From positions 1-59,097 of the forward strand of contig CABYFX010000002.1 in assembly GCA_902518395.1 (NCBI GenBank): a DNA stretch of 59,097 nucleotides, written 5' to 3'. The notes under the pieces are model-generated. The model saw nothing but the letters and a program-made list of their open reading frames with translations, was not told the DNA's origin and made no database searches. This document shows, piece after piece, positions 1-10,141 of this stretch; positions within the stretch are counted from its first letter, which is position 1; each line of letters starts with the position of its first letter. Made by a program: the position numbers and the translations under genes. This stretch comes from an uncultured Pelagibacteraceae bacterium. GTDB taxonomy: Bacteria > Pseudomonadota > Alphaproteobacteria > Pelagibacterales > Pelagibacteraceae.

Positions 1-195
1 ATATCAAAGTGGAAGATGAAAGTGGAAAAGATTATGGATATAGAGCCCAATAGTTTTAAACCATCTCCAAAAATAAGAAGTTCATTATTAAAATTTACAC
101 CTCAAAAAAATTTTTACAATTTCAGAGATCCTAAAAACCTAGAACACATTACTAATATTTTTTTTAGCCAAAGACGTAAAATGATAAAAAAGATC
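1..195 (+). pseudogene. ksgA: 3' part of 16S rRNA dimethyladenosine transferase KsgA/RsmA, truncated on both sides (window edge and junction near 181-200)
   Basis: Translation has the KsgA C-terminal signature ...MDIEPNSFKPSPKIRSSLLKF...FFSQRRKMIKK, then ends abruptly after an unrelated tail RTGRKRLN. Confidence 0.75.
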
Positions 196-479
196 AGGAC
201 AGGAAGAAAGAGGCTAAATTAATTCACGACAAAATTAAAAATAAACAATATGAAATTAAAAAACTAAGTACTGAGAATAATGAACTTTATGGATCTGTTA
301 AACCTACAGAAATATCTAAAGTTTTGGAGGAAATAGATCAAGTTAAAATTAATCCTTCTTTAATACAACCCTCTAAAGAAATTAAATCTATCGGTGATTT
401 TGATGTTTATATAAACTTACATTCAGAAGTTCAAACTCAGATTGTAATTAAAACTATTTCACAAGAAGAAATAAAATAA
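180..479 (+). pseudogene. rplI: 3' part of 50S ribosomal protein L9; no start codon, preceded by an in-frame TAA at 177-179
   Basis: My translation: NDKKDQDRKKEAKLIHDKIKNKQYEIKKLSTENNELYGSVKPTEISKVLEEIDQVKINPSLIQPSKEIKSIGDFDVYINLHSEVQTQIVIKTISQEEIK*. LYGSV and IG.(F)DVYINLHSEV are L9 C-domain motifs; directly upstream of dnaB, the usual rplI-dnaB order. Confidence 0.75.
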
Positions 480-546
480 TTATACATATTTTTCCACATT
501 AATAATTAAGATTTATTTTTTTCTTACTATATTATAAATATTAAAT

Positions 547-1962
547 GTGTCTCAATCTTTAAATATAGTTAAAAATAAACTAAATGAACTTCCTAATAAT
601 ATAGAGGCTGAACAATCAGTCATTGGGTCTATATTGTTGTCTAATGAAATATTTGATGAAATTAGTCTATTAATTTCGAGTAAAAATTTTCACGATCCAA
701 TGCATCAAAAAATTTTTGGTGCGATTGAAAGTTTAATTTACAAGGGTATGTTAGCAAATCCAATAACTCTTAAAAATCACTTCGAAAATGAAAAAGATGA
801 GCTAAATATTCCTGAATACTTAGTTAAGATTACAAAATTTTCTACTTCATCAAGACAAAGCATAGAATATTCAAAACTGATTTATGATTTGTATGTTAAG
901 AGAGAACTTATAAAAATTTCTGATAACATAATTGATACAGCAAAACTAAATGATTTGAATAATGATGGGCAGCAAATTATAGAAAGTTTTGAAAAATCCC
1001 TGTTTGATTTAGCTGAAAAAGGTTCTTTTAGTTCATCTATCGTAAAATTTGATGAAGCAATGAAACAAACCATAGAAATGGCGTCAAATGCTTATCGAAA
1101 TGAAGAAGGAATTGTAGGAGTTCCTTCAGGCTTGAGAGATCTCGATGATAGGTTAGGTGGTATGCATAAATCAGATTTAATAATTATTGCGGGTAGACCT
1201 TCTATGGGTAAAACTGCATTAGCTACAAATATAGCTTTTCACGCTGCGAAAGATATTCAAAATAAAGGAGAAAAATCTTGTATAGCTTTTTTTTCTTTAG
1301 AAATGTCCTCAGAGCAATTATCAACAAGAATTCTTGCAGAACAATCAAGAATTAAATCTAATGATATAAGACGTGGAAAAATATCAGAGGAACAATTTGA
1401 TAAATTTATAGAAACCTCAAAAAATATAGCTGAGCTTCCTTTATATATTGATGAAACTCCAGCGATTTCCATTGCAGCACTTAGTAATAGAGCGAGACGA
1501 ATAAAAAGAATTCATGGACTAGATATGATTGTTATCGACTATATTCAGTTAATGAGAGGAACGAACTTTAAAGACGGAAGAGTTCAAGAAATTTCTGAGA
1601 TAACACAAGGACTGAAAGCTCTTGCTAAAGAATTATCAGTTCCTGTATTGGCACTCTCCCAGTTGTCAAGGGCAGTTGAACAAAGAGATGACAAAAAGCC
1701 TTTATTATCAGATCTAAGAGAATCAGGATCAATTGAACAAGATGCAGATGTCGTGATGTTTGTTTTCAGAGAGGCGTATTATTTAAAAAATAAAGAGCCA
1801 AGACCTGCAACTGTTGAACATGCAGAATGGCAGGCAAAAATGAATGAAATTTCTCATTTAGCTGAACTTCTTATACTAAAGCAAAGACATGGTCCAACTG
1901 GTACTATAATGCTTGAATTTGAGGAAATGTTTACCAAATTTAAAGATATTCAAAATAATTAA
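547..1962 (+). CDS. dnaB: Replicative DNA helicase DnaB
   Basis: GRPSMGKTALATNIA Walker A, FFSLEMSSEQL, DYIQLM, LRESGSIEQDAD motifs; GTG start. Confidence 0.97.
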   Translation: MSQSLNIVKNKLNELPNNIEAEQSVIGSILLSNEIFDEISLLISSKNFHDPMHQKIFGAIESLIYKGMLANPITLKNHFENEKDELNIPEYLVKITKFSTSSRQSIEYSKLIYDLYVKRELIKISDNIIDTAKLNDLNNDGQQIIESFEKSLFDLAEKGSFSSSIVKFDEAMKQTIEMASNAYRNEEGIVGVPSGLRDLDDRLGGMHKSDLIIIAGRPSMGKTALATNIAFHAAKDIQNKGEKSCIAFFSLEMSSEQLSTRILAEQSRIKSNDIRRGKISEEQFDKFIETSKNIAELPLYIDETPAISIAALSNRARRIKRIHGLDMIVIDYIQLMRGTNFKDGRVQEISEITQGLKALAKELSVPVLALSQLSRAVEQRDDKKPLLSDLRESGSIEQDADVVMFVFREAYYLKNKEPRPATVEHAEWQAKMNEISHLAELLILKQRHGPTGTIMLEFEEMFTKFKDIQNN

Positions 1963-1987
1963 TATAAATTATAAAAGCTAATACTAA

Positions 1988-4360
1988 ATGTTAGCTAATT
2001 TTTATCAAAAAAATATTATTGAAAAACCAAAACCAATTATTTCAATATTGTTGATTATATTGATTACTGCATTTTACTTTTCTAAAGACTTTAGGTTAGA
2101 TGCTAGTTCAGAAACACTATTATTAGAAAATGATCCCGATCTAAAATATCTTAATGAAATAAATAAGAGATATGGTGCTAAGGAATTTTTAGTACTCACC
2201 TACTCTCCGAATAGTAAAATGAATTCGGAGAAATCAATTAAAAGTCTTTCTAAATTAAAAAATGAGCTAAAATCATTAAACTGGGTTCATAATGTAGTTA
2301 CACTTTTAGATGTTCCCTTATTAGAGGCAACAGATGATAGTTTAATTGAACGTATTCAAAATTTTAAAACGTTAACAAGTAAGAATATAGATAAAGACCG
2401 TGGATTTAATGAAATCTTAAATAGTCCAGTATTTAGGAACTTTGTAATTAGCGAGGACGGAAAAACAAGTGGTATCATTGTATATATAAAACCAAATAAA
2501 ACAGATAAAGAGATCAAGACTGAAAGAGAATTAGAGGTTTATAAAGATAAAATTAAAAAAGAGCGACATCAAAATATTTTAGAAATTAGAGAGGTTATAA
2601 AAAATCATAATCAAAATACGCAGATTTTTCTCGGCGGTATTCCGATGATAGCTGATGATATGATGACTTTTATAAAAAATGATATTGTAACTTTTGGTAT
2701 TGGTGTATTAGTTTTTATAATTTTAACACTTTGGTATGTATTCAGAAAAATTATTTGGATAGTAATTCCAATATGTAGCTGTTTTTTTTCTGTTGTATTT
2801 ATGACAGGTTTTCTGGGTTTTGTTGGATGGAAAGTTACAGTAATTTCATCAAACTTCATTGCTTTAATGCTAATTCTAACAATGGCAATGAATATTCACA
2901 TGAGTACCAGGTTTTTACAATTAAACAAACAGTTTCCAAGAAAGAAAAAAATTCAAATTTTAATTTTGACAACAAGAAAAATGATTTGGCCAATATTTTA
3001 TACTGTCTTAACAACAATATGTGCTTTTATGTCATTAATCTTTAGTGAAATAAAACCAATAATCGATTTCGGATGGATGATGACTTTTGGATTAATAACC
3101 TCGTTAATAATTACATTCACACTTCTCCCTACACTGTTAAGTTTTGTTCAGAACTCAAATGTTGCATTAACTGAGGAAAAAGACTCTAAAATAACTGGCT
3201 ATTTAGGAATATTAGCAGTTAAAAATAAAAATTACATATTTTATTTAACTGGGATAATTATATTTTTAAGCATATTTGGTATCTCAAAATTAGAAGTTGA
3301 AAATAGTTTCATTAATTACTTTGATAAAAATACTGAGATTTATAAAGGTATGAAGTTAATAGACGAAAAACTGGGTGGAACAACTCCGCTAGAAGTTATT
3401 TTAAAATTTCCAAAAGATGGAGATGAAGAAACTGATAGTGAGAATGATTGGGGTGATGAGGATGAAAATGATAATAAATATTGGTTTACAAAAGATAAAA
3501 TTAATAAAATAACTCGGGTTCACAATTATTTAAATGATATTGATGCTGTTGGTAAAGTTTTATCCTTTTCATCAATAATCGAAGTTGCAACAAAATTAAA
3601 TAATAATAAGCCACTTGGAACTTTGGAAATGGGAGTTCTGTATACTAAAATTCCAGATAATATTAAAAAAGAAATAGTAGACCCATATATATCTATAAAA
3701 AATTCTGAAGCTAGAATAAGTTTAAGAATAAAAGATTCTTTGGATGGATTAAGAAGAAATGATCTGATTAATAAAATTAAATTCGATCTAGAGAATAAGT
3801 TAAATATCAAGAAAGATGAGTTTAAATTAGGAGGTGTCCTTATATTATTTAATAACTTACTTCAAAGCTTATTTAAATCTCAAATTTTAACTCTTGGTTT
3901 TGTGATGGTTGGAATATTTGCAATGTTTCTAATTCTTTTTAGAAATATTAAAATTTCACTTATTGGAGTGATACCAAATTTTATTGCAGCTTTTTTTATT
4001 TTGGGAATTATTGGTTTGGCAGGTATCCCCTTGGATATGATGACAATTACAATCGCTGCTATCACGATTGGTATAGCTGTAGATAATAGCATACATTATA
4101 TTTATAGATTTAGGGAGGAGCTTACTAAAATAAAAGATTATAATAAAACACTTAAATATTGTCATTCAACAGTAGGAGTAGCGATACTAAATACATCTAT
4201 TACAATTGTATTTGGATTTTCTATTTTGGTTTTATCTAATTTTATTCCAACTATATATTTTGGAGTCTTTACTGGGATAGCAATGTTATTGGCTATGATA
4301 TCAGTTTTAACATTATTACCATCTTTACTTTTAGTGCTCAAACCTTTTAAGATTAAATAA
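1988..4360 (+). CDS. RND superfamily (MMPL-type) exporter
   Basis: 790 aa, two sets of transmembrane segments, large periplasmic loops, GIAVDNSIHYIYRFREE motif; acidic insert DGDEETDSENDWGDEDENDN. Confidence 0.85.
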   Translation: MLANFYQKNIIEKPKPIISILLIILITAFYFSKDFRLDASSETLLLENDPDLKYLNEINKRYGAKEFLVLTYSPNSKMNSEKSIKSLSKLKNELKSLNWVHNVVTLLDVPLLEATDDSLIERIQNFKTLTSKNIDKDRGFNEILNSPVFRNFVISEDGKTSGIIVYIKPNKTDKEIKTERELEVYKDKIKKERHQNILEIREVIKNHNQNTQIFLGGIPMIADDMMTFIKNDIVTFGIGVLVFIILTLWYVFRKIIWIVIPICSCFFSVVFMTGFLGFVGWKVTVISSNFIALMLILTMAMNIHMSTRFLQLNKQFPRKKKIQILILTTRKMIWPIFYTVLTTICAFMSLIFSEIKPIIDFGWMMTFGLITSLIITFTLLPTLLSFVQNSNVALTEEKDSKITGYLGILAVKNKNYIFYLTGIIIFLSIFGISKLEVENSFINYFDKNTEIYKGMKLIDEKLGGTTPLEVILKFPKDGDEETDSENDWGDEDENDNKYWFTKDKINKITRVHNYLNDIDAVGKVLSFSSIIEVATKLNNNKPLGTLEMGVLYTKIPDNIKKEIVDPYISIKNSEARISLRIKDSLDGLRRNDLINKIKFDLENKLNIKKDEFKLGGVLILFNNLLQSLFKSQILTLGFVMVGIFAMFLILFRNIKISLIGVIPNFIAAFFILGIIGLAGIPLDMMTITIAAITIGIAVDNSIHYIYRFREELTKIKDYNKTLKYCHSTVGVAILNTSITIVFGFSILVLSNFIPTIYFGVFTGIAMLLAMISVLTLLPSLLLVLKPFKIK

Positions 4361-4363
4361 TTA

Positions 4364-4906
4364 ATGGAAGTTGTAAAAGATTTTTTTACTGATCTGTATG
4401 CCTTTGATATTATTTATTTGGTTTTCACAGTACTATCCTTGATTACATGCACAAAAAAGGGCTTTTTGTTGAGTATTTTGTCAGCCTCTAAATGGCTTTT
4501 AGCTTATGTAGTTACTCTATTTCTATTTCCAAAAGTAAAACCATTCTTCGAAGATATAATAGATAGTGAATATGTGCTTGATCTAGCAGTTGGTCTAGGA
4601 TTATTTATAATAATTATTTTTTTAATTTTATTAATAAATAAAGGAATTAATAGAGCAGTCACATACTCTGGATTAGGGAACTTGGATAGAATCTTTGGTT
4701 TCTTTTTTGGATTTGTGAGGTCTTACGTTATTGTTGTGTGTATCTATACAACTATAAATATCGTCTATAACCACAAAAAATGGCCAATTAATTTAGAGGA
4801 AGCTTTTACATATGGATGGGTTGAAAAAGGTAGTAACTACCTTATAAAAGAATTTCCTGATAAAAAAGATTATGAAGAAACCAAAGAAAAAGTTCAAGAT
4901 ATATAA
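4364..4906 (+). CDS. cvpA: CvpA family membrane protein
   Basis: Four hydrophobic segments, DRIFGFFFGFVRSYV motif; directly upstream of purF as in the classical cvpA-purF pair. Confidence 0.88.
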   Translation: MEVVKDFFTDLYAFDIIYLVFTVLSLITCTKKGFLLSILSASKWLLAYVVTLFLFPKVKPFFEDIIDSEYVLDLAVGLGLFIIIIFLILLINKGINRAVTYSGLGNLDRIFGFFFGFVRSYVIVVCIYTTINIVYNHKKWPINLEEAFTYGWVEKGSNYLIKEFPDKKDYEETKEKVQDI

Positions 4907-6341
4907 TCCTAAGATTAAGGAAGAGTGTGCAGTATTTGGAATAAGCAATTCCAATGATGCCTCAACCCTTACAGCTTTAGGTCTTCATGCACTTCAACAT
5001 AGGGGTCAAGAGGGTTGTGGTATTGTTTCATATGATGGGGAAAAATATCACTCAGAAAAAAGATTTGGGTTAGTTGGTGATAATTTTAATGATGAAAAAG
5101 TTTTTAAAAAACTTCCTGGAAGATATGCAATCGGTCATAATCGATATTCAACAACAGGAGGAACCGCTTTAAGAAATGTACAACCTTTTTTTGCTGATAC
5201 TAACGCAGGTGGTATTGGTGTTGCGCATAATGGTAATCTTACTAACGCTATAACACTAAGAAACAAGCTAGTACAGGATGGAGCGATATTCTATACAACA
5301 TCGGATACTGAAACAATTGTTCAATTAATTGCTAAATCAAAAAGAGGAAAAACGATAGATAAAATCATAGATGCTATATTCCAAATTCAAGGTGGTTATG
5401 CACTTGTGATGATGACACAAAATACACTAATAGGTGTAAGAGATCCTTACGGAATTAGACCATTAGTAATAGGTAAATTAAAAAACTCATATGTATTTGC
5501 CTCTGAAACTTGTGCGTTTGATATTATTGGAGCAAAATTTGTAAGAGAGGTTGAAAATGGAGAAATTGTTTACATTGAAAATGATGAGTTAAAAAGTATT
5601 AAACCATTTCCACCAAAAAAGATTAGACCTTGTGTATTTGAATACATTTATTTCTCTAGACCAGACAGTATCTTAAACGGTAAAACTGCATACGAATACA
5701 GAAAGAATTTTGGACAACAATTGGCAAAAGAGGATAAAATAGAAGCTGACTTAGTCGTGCCTGTCCCAGACTCAGGGAACGCTGCAGCACTTGGATATGC
5801 TGAAGAAAAAGGTCTAAAATTCGACCTAGGTTTAATTCGAAACCATTATGTTGGTAGGACTTTTATTGAGCCCTCTCAACAAATTAGAAGTTTGGGAGTT
5901 AAGCTAAAATTGAATCCAAATATCTCAGTAATAAAAAATAAGAGGATTATTTTAGTTGATGACTCACTAGTAAGAGGTACTACATCGTCAAAAATAGTAA
6001 AAATGTTATACGATTCTGGAGCAAAAGAAGTTCACGTGAGAATAGCAAGTCCTGAAATTAAGTTTCCTGATTTTTACGGAGTTGATACACCAACAAAAAA
6101 AGAACTTTTAGCAGCAAACAAATCTACAGCTCAAATATGTGAATTCATTAAGGCAAAATCATTAAAATTCCTAAGTTTGAATGGTTTATATTTAGGAATG
6201 GGATTTGAAAAAAGAAATGAAAATTATCCACAATTAACAGATCATCACTTTACTGGCGAATACCCTATAAAAATAATAGATGAGCTTGGCGAAGATAAAG
6301 TAACCCAACTTTCTTTATTGAGCACCGCATCAAATAATTAA
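4872..6341 (+). CDS. purF: Amidophosphoribosyltransferase
   Basis: Propeptide then ECAVFGI, ALQHRGQEGCGI, GHNRYSTTG, VPVPDSGNAAALGYAE, ILVDDSLVRGTT; overlaps cvpA by 35 bp. Confidence 0.97.
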   Translation: MKKPKKKFKIYNPKIKEECAVFGISNSNDASTLTALGLHALQHRGQEGCGIVSYDGEKYHSEKRFGLVGDNFNDEKVFKKLPGRYAIGHNRYSTTGGTALRNVQPFFADTNAGGIGVAHNGNLTNAITLRNKLVQDGAIFYTTSDTETIVQLIAKSKRGKTIDKIIDAIFQIQGGYALVMMTQNTLIGVRDPYGIRPLVIGKLKNSYVFASETCAFDIIGAKFVREVENGEIVYIENDELKSIKPFPPKKIRPCVFEYIYFSRPDSILNGKTAYEYRKNFGQQLAKEDKIEADLVVPVPDSGNAAALGYAEEKGLKFDLGLIRNHYVGRTFIEPSQQIRSLGVKLKLNPNISVIKNKRIILVDDSLVRGTTSSKIVKMLYDSGAKEVHVRIASPEIKFPDFYGVDTPTKKELLAANKSTAQICEFIKAKSLKFLSLNGLYLGMGFEKRNENYPQLTDHHFTGEYPIKIIDELGEDKVTQLSLLSTASNN

Positions 6342-6342
6342 A

Positions 6343-6900
6343 ATGAAAAAAGTAAGTTTTACAGAAATGAAGAATGGTACTAAAGAAGACTATCAACTTT
6401 TAGAAAAATTAGAAAGTCAGTATGAAAGAAAAACTGCAGATAGAATTTTAGATTATTTAGCTTCACAAACTACTACCCTTGAAGGTTATCAAATAACAAG
6501 ACTAGAACACTCTTTGCAAGCAGCTACAAGAGCATATAAGAATGGAGAAAATGAAGAAATGGTTGTAGCAACATTATTACATGATCTTGGAGATGTGTTA
6601 GCTCCAATGAACCATTCTCAATACGCGGCATCATTAATTAAACCTTATGTTTCAGAAAAAACTTATTGGATTATTTTACATCATGGTCTATTTCAAACTT
6701 ATTATTCTGCAGAACATTTAGGTGGAGATAAAAATGCAAGAGAAAAATATAAGGATGCAGAACATTATCAAGCAACAATAGATTTTTGCGAAAAGTATGA
6801 TCAATCTTCATTTGATCCAAATTATAAGTCAATGACTTTAAAAGATTTTGAGCCAATGGTTAGGAATATTTTTTCAAGAAAACCTTACTACCATCATTAA
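6343..6900 (+). CDS. HD-domain protein, candidate PhnZ/TmpB-like diiron oxygenase
   Basis: Ordered ligand candidates: [26 protein letters not shown]. Confidence 0.7.
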   Translation: MKKVSFTEMKNGTKEDYQLLEKLESQYERKTADRILDYLASQTTTLEGYQITRLEHSLQAATRAYKNGENEEMVVATLLHDLGDVLAPMNHSQYAASLIKPYVSEKTYWIILHHGLFQTYYSAEHLGGDKNAREKYKDAEHYQATIDFCEKYDQSSFDPNYKSMTLKDFEPMVRNIFSRKPYYHH

Positions 6901-6901
6901 A

Positions 6902-8842
6902 TTGTCTAATATTTTAAAAAACGAAAAAAGTCCTTATCTCCAACAACATAAAGATAACCCAGTTGATTGGTTTCCTTGGAATAAAGAAAGCTTAGATAAA
7001 GCAAAAAAAGAAAAAAAACCTATATTTTTAAGTGTAGGGTATGCAAGTTGTCATTGGTGTCATGTTATGGCTCATGAGAGTTTTGAAAATGAAGAAACTG
7101 CCAAACTAATGAACGAAAAGTTTATTAATATTAAAGTTGATAGGGAGGAAAGACCTGATTTGGATTATGTATTTCAAAAAAGCTTATCAATACTAACTGG
7201 AGCTCAAGGTGGATGGCCATTATCAATGTTCTTAGACGAAAATGGTGTACCATTTACAGGTGGAACGTATTTCCCTCCCAAAGAAATTCAAGGAAGACCT
7301 GACTTTAAAAAAGTCCTAAATAATGTGCATAAAGTGTACAACGAAAATAGAGGGAAAATTTTAGCTCAAGCACCTCAAGTTAAAGAAATATTCTCAAAAA
7401 TTAATCAAAGATCTGCAGTTTTAAATCAACCTTTGGAGCCATTTGTTGAAAAAATTATTAATTATTTAGATGAAAAAAATGGAAGTTTCAAAGGAGCCCC
7501 AAAGTTCCCTCAATTTTATCTATTTGATGCAATGTTTTACTTTTATTTGAAGACCAAAAAGAAAAACTATTTTAAACCTGTTGAAATTTTGCTCAATAAT
7601 CTTTGTTCCAAAGGTATTTATGATCATTTAGAAGGAGGAATTTCAAGATATGCTGTTGATGAAAAATGGATAATTCCTCACTTTGAAAAAATGCTTTATG
7701 ACAATATCCAATTTATTGATCTCTTAACTAAATTTTATCAAAATACAAAAAATGGTTATTTTAAAAATAAACTTTTACAAACAATTCAATATTTTAATAA
7801 TGAATTTAAAAACAAAGAACAATTATATGGTTCAGCATATGATGCTGATAGCGAAGGTGTTGAAGGAAAATATTATGTTTGGTCGTATGAAGAATTAAAA
7901 AATCTTTTAAAAGAAGACATTAAATTACTAGAAAATAATTACGAAATTTCGGAGAGCGGTAATTTTGAAGGTAATAACATTTTGGTGGAAAAAAATTTAA
8001 TACCTGATGAGGATAAAAATAAGCTGGACCAAATAAAAAATAAATTACTTAATATTAGAAGAAAAAGAATAAAACCATTTTTTGATGATAAATCGCAAAC
8101 TGATTTAAATGCATATATGCTCCAAGTTCTTCTCAAAACTTCAGTAAATTTAGATGATGAAAATTTAAAAAGTAAGACGATAGAAACAATTGAAATATTA
8201 AATAAAAAATTGCATCAAAAAATTATTCATTGTTATGAAAATAAAGAAATAGAAACTTTTCTTGAGGACTATGTATATTATGCTTTACTCATGATAACGC
8301 TATATGAAGTTAATGCTGATAAAAAAGCTTTAGAAAAATCAATAGAAATAATGAATGATACTTGGGAATTATTCTTTAATAAAGAAACGCAGCTGTTCCA
8401 GAAAAATATTATTAAAGATAATGATTTGTTTACAAGTCCACTAGACTTAAATGATAGCAATATACCAAATGGTAATAGTGTTTATCTACTAATTTCAAAT
8501 AAATTATATTCAATTACAAATGATAAAATATGGTCTGAAAGAAATAATGTTCTTAAAAAATCATTTCATCAGGTCTTAAACTCTTATTATTCACAAATGT
8601 TTAGTTTTATAAAAACACTAGATATTTGCGATAATAGCTTATCATTCACATTCCATGGAACATCTCAATCTATAAAAGAAATGCAGCTTTATTTACAAAA
8701 AGAATATTTAGGGGTTGCAACATTTGTTTACCAATTAAATAATGATACAAAACCTAGTGTTATTATATGTAAAAACCAAACTTGTTCTAACAAATTAACT
8801 AACATAAGCGAAGCTGTTGAATATCTAAGTAAGAGTGATTAA
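6902..8842 (+). CDS. Thioredoxin domain-containing protein, YyaL/DUF255 (spermatogenesis-associated protein 20) family
   Basis: [62 protein letters not shown]. Track ORF begins at 6848, but a TTG at 6902 right after the HD stop gives [16 protein letters not shown], a better start. Confidence 0.92.
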   Translation: MSNILKNEKSPYLQQHKDNPVDWFPWNKESLDKAKKEKKPIFLSVGYASCHWCHVMAHESFENEETAKLMNEKFINIKVDREERPDLDYVFQKSLSILTGAQGGWPLSMFLDENGVPFTGGTYFPPKEIQGRPDFKKVLNNVHKVYNENRGKILAQAPQVKEIFSKINQRSAVLNQPLEPFVEKIINYLDEKNGSFKGAPKFPQFYLFDAMFYFYLKTKKKNYFKPVEILLNNLCSKGIYDHLEGGISRYAVDEKWIIPHFEKMLYDNIQFIDLLTKFYQNTKNGYFKNKLLQTIQYFNNEFKNKEQLYGSAYDADSEGVEGKYYVWSYEELKNLLKEDIKLLENNYEISESGNFEGNNILVEKNLIPDEDKNKLDQIKNKLLNIRRKRIKPFFDDKSQTDLNAYMLQVLLKTSVNLDDENLKSKTIETIEILNKKLHQKIIHCYENKEIETFLEDYVYYALLMITLYEVNADKKALEKSIEIMNDTWELFFNKETQLFQKNIIKDNDLFTSPLDLNDSNIPNGNSVYLLISNKLYSITNDKIWSERNNVLKKSFHQVLNSYYSQMFSFIKTLDICDNSLSFTFHGTSQSIKEMQLYLQKEYLGVATFVYQLNNDTKPSVIICKNQTCSNKLTNISEAVEYLSKSD

Positions 8843-8851
8843 ATCATTAAT

Positions 8852-10141
8852 ATGAATAAAGATAACATAATAGATCATTTTAATTCGGGAATTAAGGAGC
8901 CTATAAATTCCAAAATAGGCGTTGAGCACGAAAAATTTCTTTTCTACAAGAAGAATAATAAAAGAATTAATTATTCTACAATTAAAGAGATTTTCAAAAT
9001 TTTATATGAATTCGGTTGGAAACCATCTTATGAAGGTGAGAATGTAATAGCATTAAACAAAGATAACAAAAGTATAACTTTAGAACCAGGTAATCAAATT
9101 GAGCTTGCTGGTGCTCAATTAACTAATATTCATGAAGTTTGCTCTGAAGCTAATAATTATTTGTTTGAACTTAAACAAGTTGTTGAAAAATTAGATTTAA
9201 AAATAGTAAGTGCTGGATTTGATCCAATATCTAAGTTGTCTGAAATTCCAAACAATCCTAAAAAAAGATATGAAGTAATGACAAAGGATATGCCTAAAGG
9301 TGGGTCACTAAGTTTAGATATGATGTATAGAACATCTGGGACACAGTTAAATCTAGACTATACTTCTGAAAATGATTTTTTAAAAAAGTTTAAATTAGCA
9401 AATAGCTTAGTGCCATTAAGCATTGCACTTTTTGCAAACTCATCAATTGTTGAGAAAAAAGATAGTAAATATTTATCATATCGATCAAAAGTATGGCAAG
9501 AAACATCAAGGGGTGGCCTTCCAGAAATTTTTTTAGAAAATGTTGATTTTGAAAAATATGCTGATTTTGTAATAGATTACCCAATACTATTTATAAAAAG
9601 TGGTGATAAATATTTACCAGGTAAAAATTATAAATTTTCTGATTATATGAATGGTAATATTCACGAAATAAATAAATCTTTACCAAGTATTGACGATCTT
9701 GGATTGCATTTAAGTACTATATTTACAGAGAATAGATTAAAACAATATATTGAATTAAGATCTATGGATACTTGTGGTTGGGACTGTATCTGCGCTGGAC
9801 CTGCTTTTTTTACTGGACTTTTATATGGTAATTTAGACGAAGCATTAGAATTTATTTCAAAATGGGAAAAGAAAGATTTATTGAATGCCTATAAAGATGC
9901 ACCTATGAAAGGACTTGATACAAATTTGATGGGTAAAGATATGATTTATTGGATCTCTAACTTGTTAAAAATTGCTAAAAAAGGCTTAGAAAAGAGAGAA
10001 TTTATTGGAAAAAGCGGTACAAACGAAACTAAATACTTGGAACATCTAAATAAGATTATCAATAATAAAGAAACAGTCGCCAGTCATGTTATAAATAAAT
10101 TCTCTAGATTTCAAAATTTAGAAGATTTATATGACAAATAA
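8852..10141 (+). CDS. gshA: Glutamate--cysteine ligase
   Basis: GVEHEKFLFY, EPGNQIELAGA, MYRTSGTQLNLDY, ELRSMDTCGWDCI; followed by gshB. Confidence 0.88.
   Translation: MNKDNIIDHFNSGIKEPINSKIGVEHEKFLFYKKNNKRINYSTIKEIFKILYEFGWKPSYEGENVIALNKDNKSITLEPGNQIELAGAQLTNIHEVCSEANNYLFELKQVVEKLDLKIVSAGFDPISKLSEIPNNPKKRYEVMTKDMPKGGSLSLDMMYRTSGTQLNLDYTSENDFLKKFKLANSLVPLSIALFANSSIVEKKDSKYLSYRSKVWQETSRGGLPEIFLENVDFEKYADFVIDYPILFIKSGDKYLPGKNYKFSDYMNGNIHEINKSLPSIDDLGLHLSTIFTENRLKQYIELRSMDTCGWDCICAGPAFFTGLLYGNLDEALEFISKWEKKDLLNAYKDAPMKGLDTNLMGKDMIYWISNLLKIAKKGLEKREFIGKSGTNETKYLEHLNKIINNKETVASHVINKFSRFQNLEDLYDK

Noticed and set aside
490-498. TTTTCCACA, a one-mismatch DnaA box before dnaB
   Set aside because: Single degenerate match in AT-rich DNA; not enough to claim a functional site or origin.
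2827-3045. 72-aa plus-strand ORF in an alternative frame of the RND gene
   Set aside because: Same-strand out-of-frame ORF within a clearly coding gene; composition is Asn/Lys-rich as expected by chance.
3526-3810. 94-aa minus-strand ORF (and other short antisense ORFs inside the RND gene)
   Set aside because: Embedded in the RND exporter reading frame on the opposite strand; no RBS or domain evidence.
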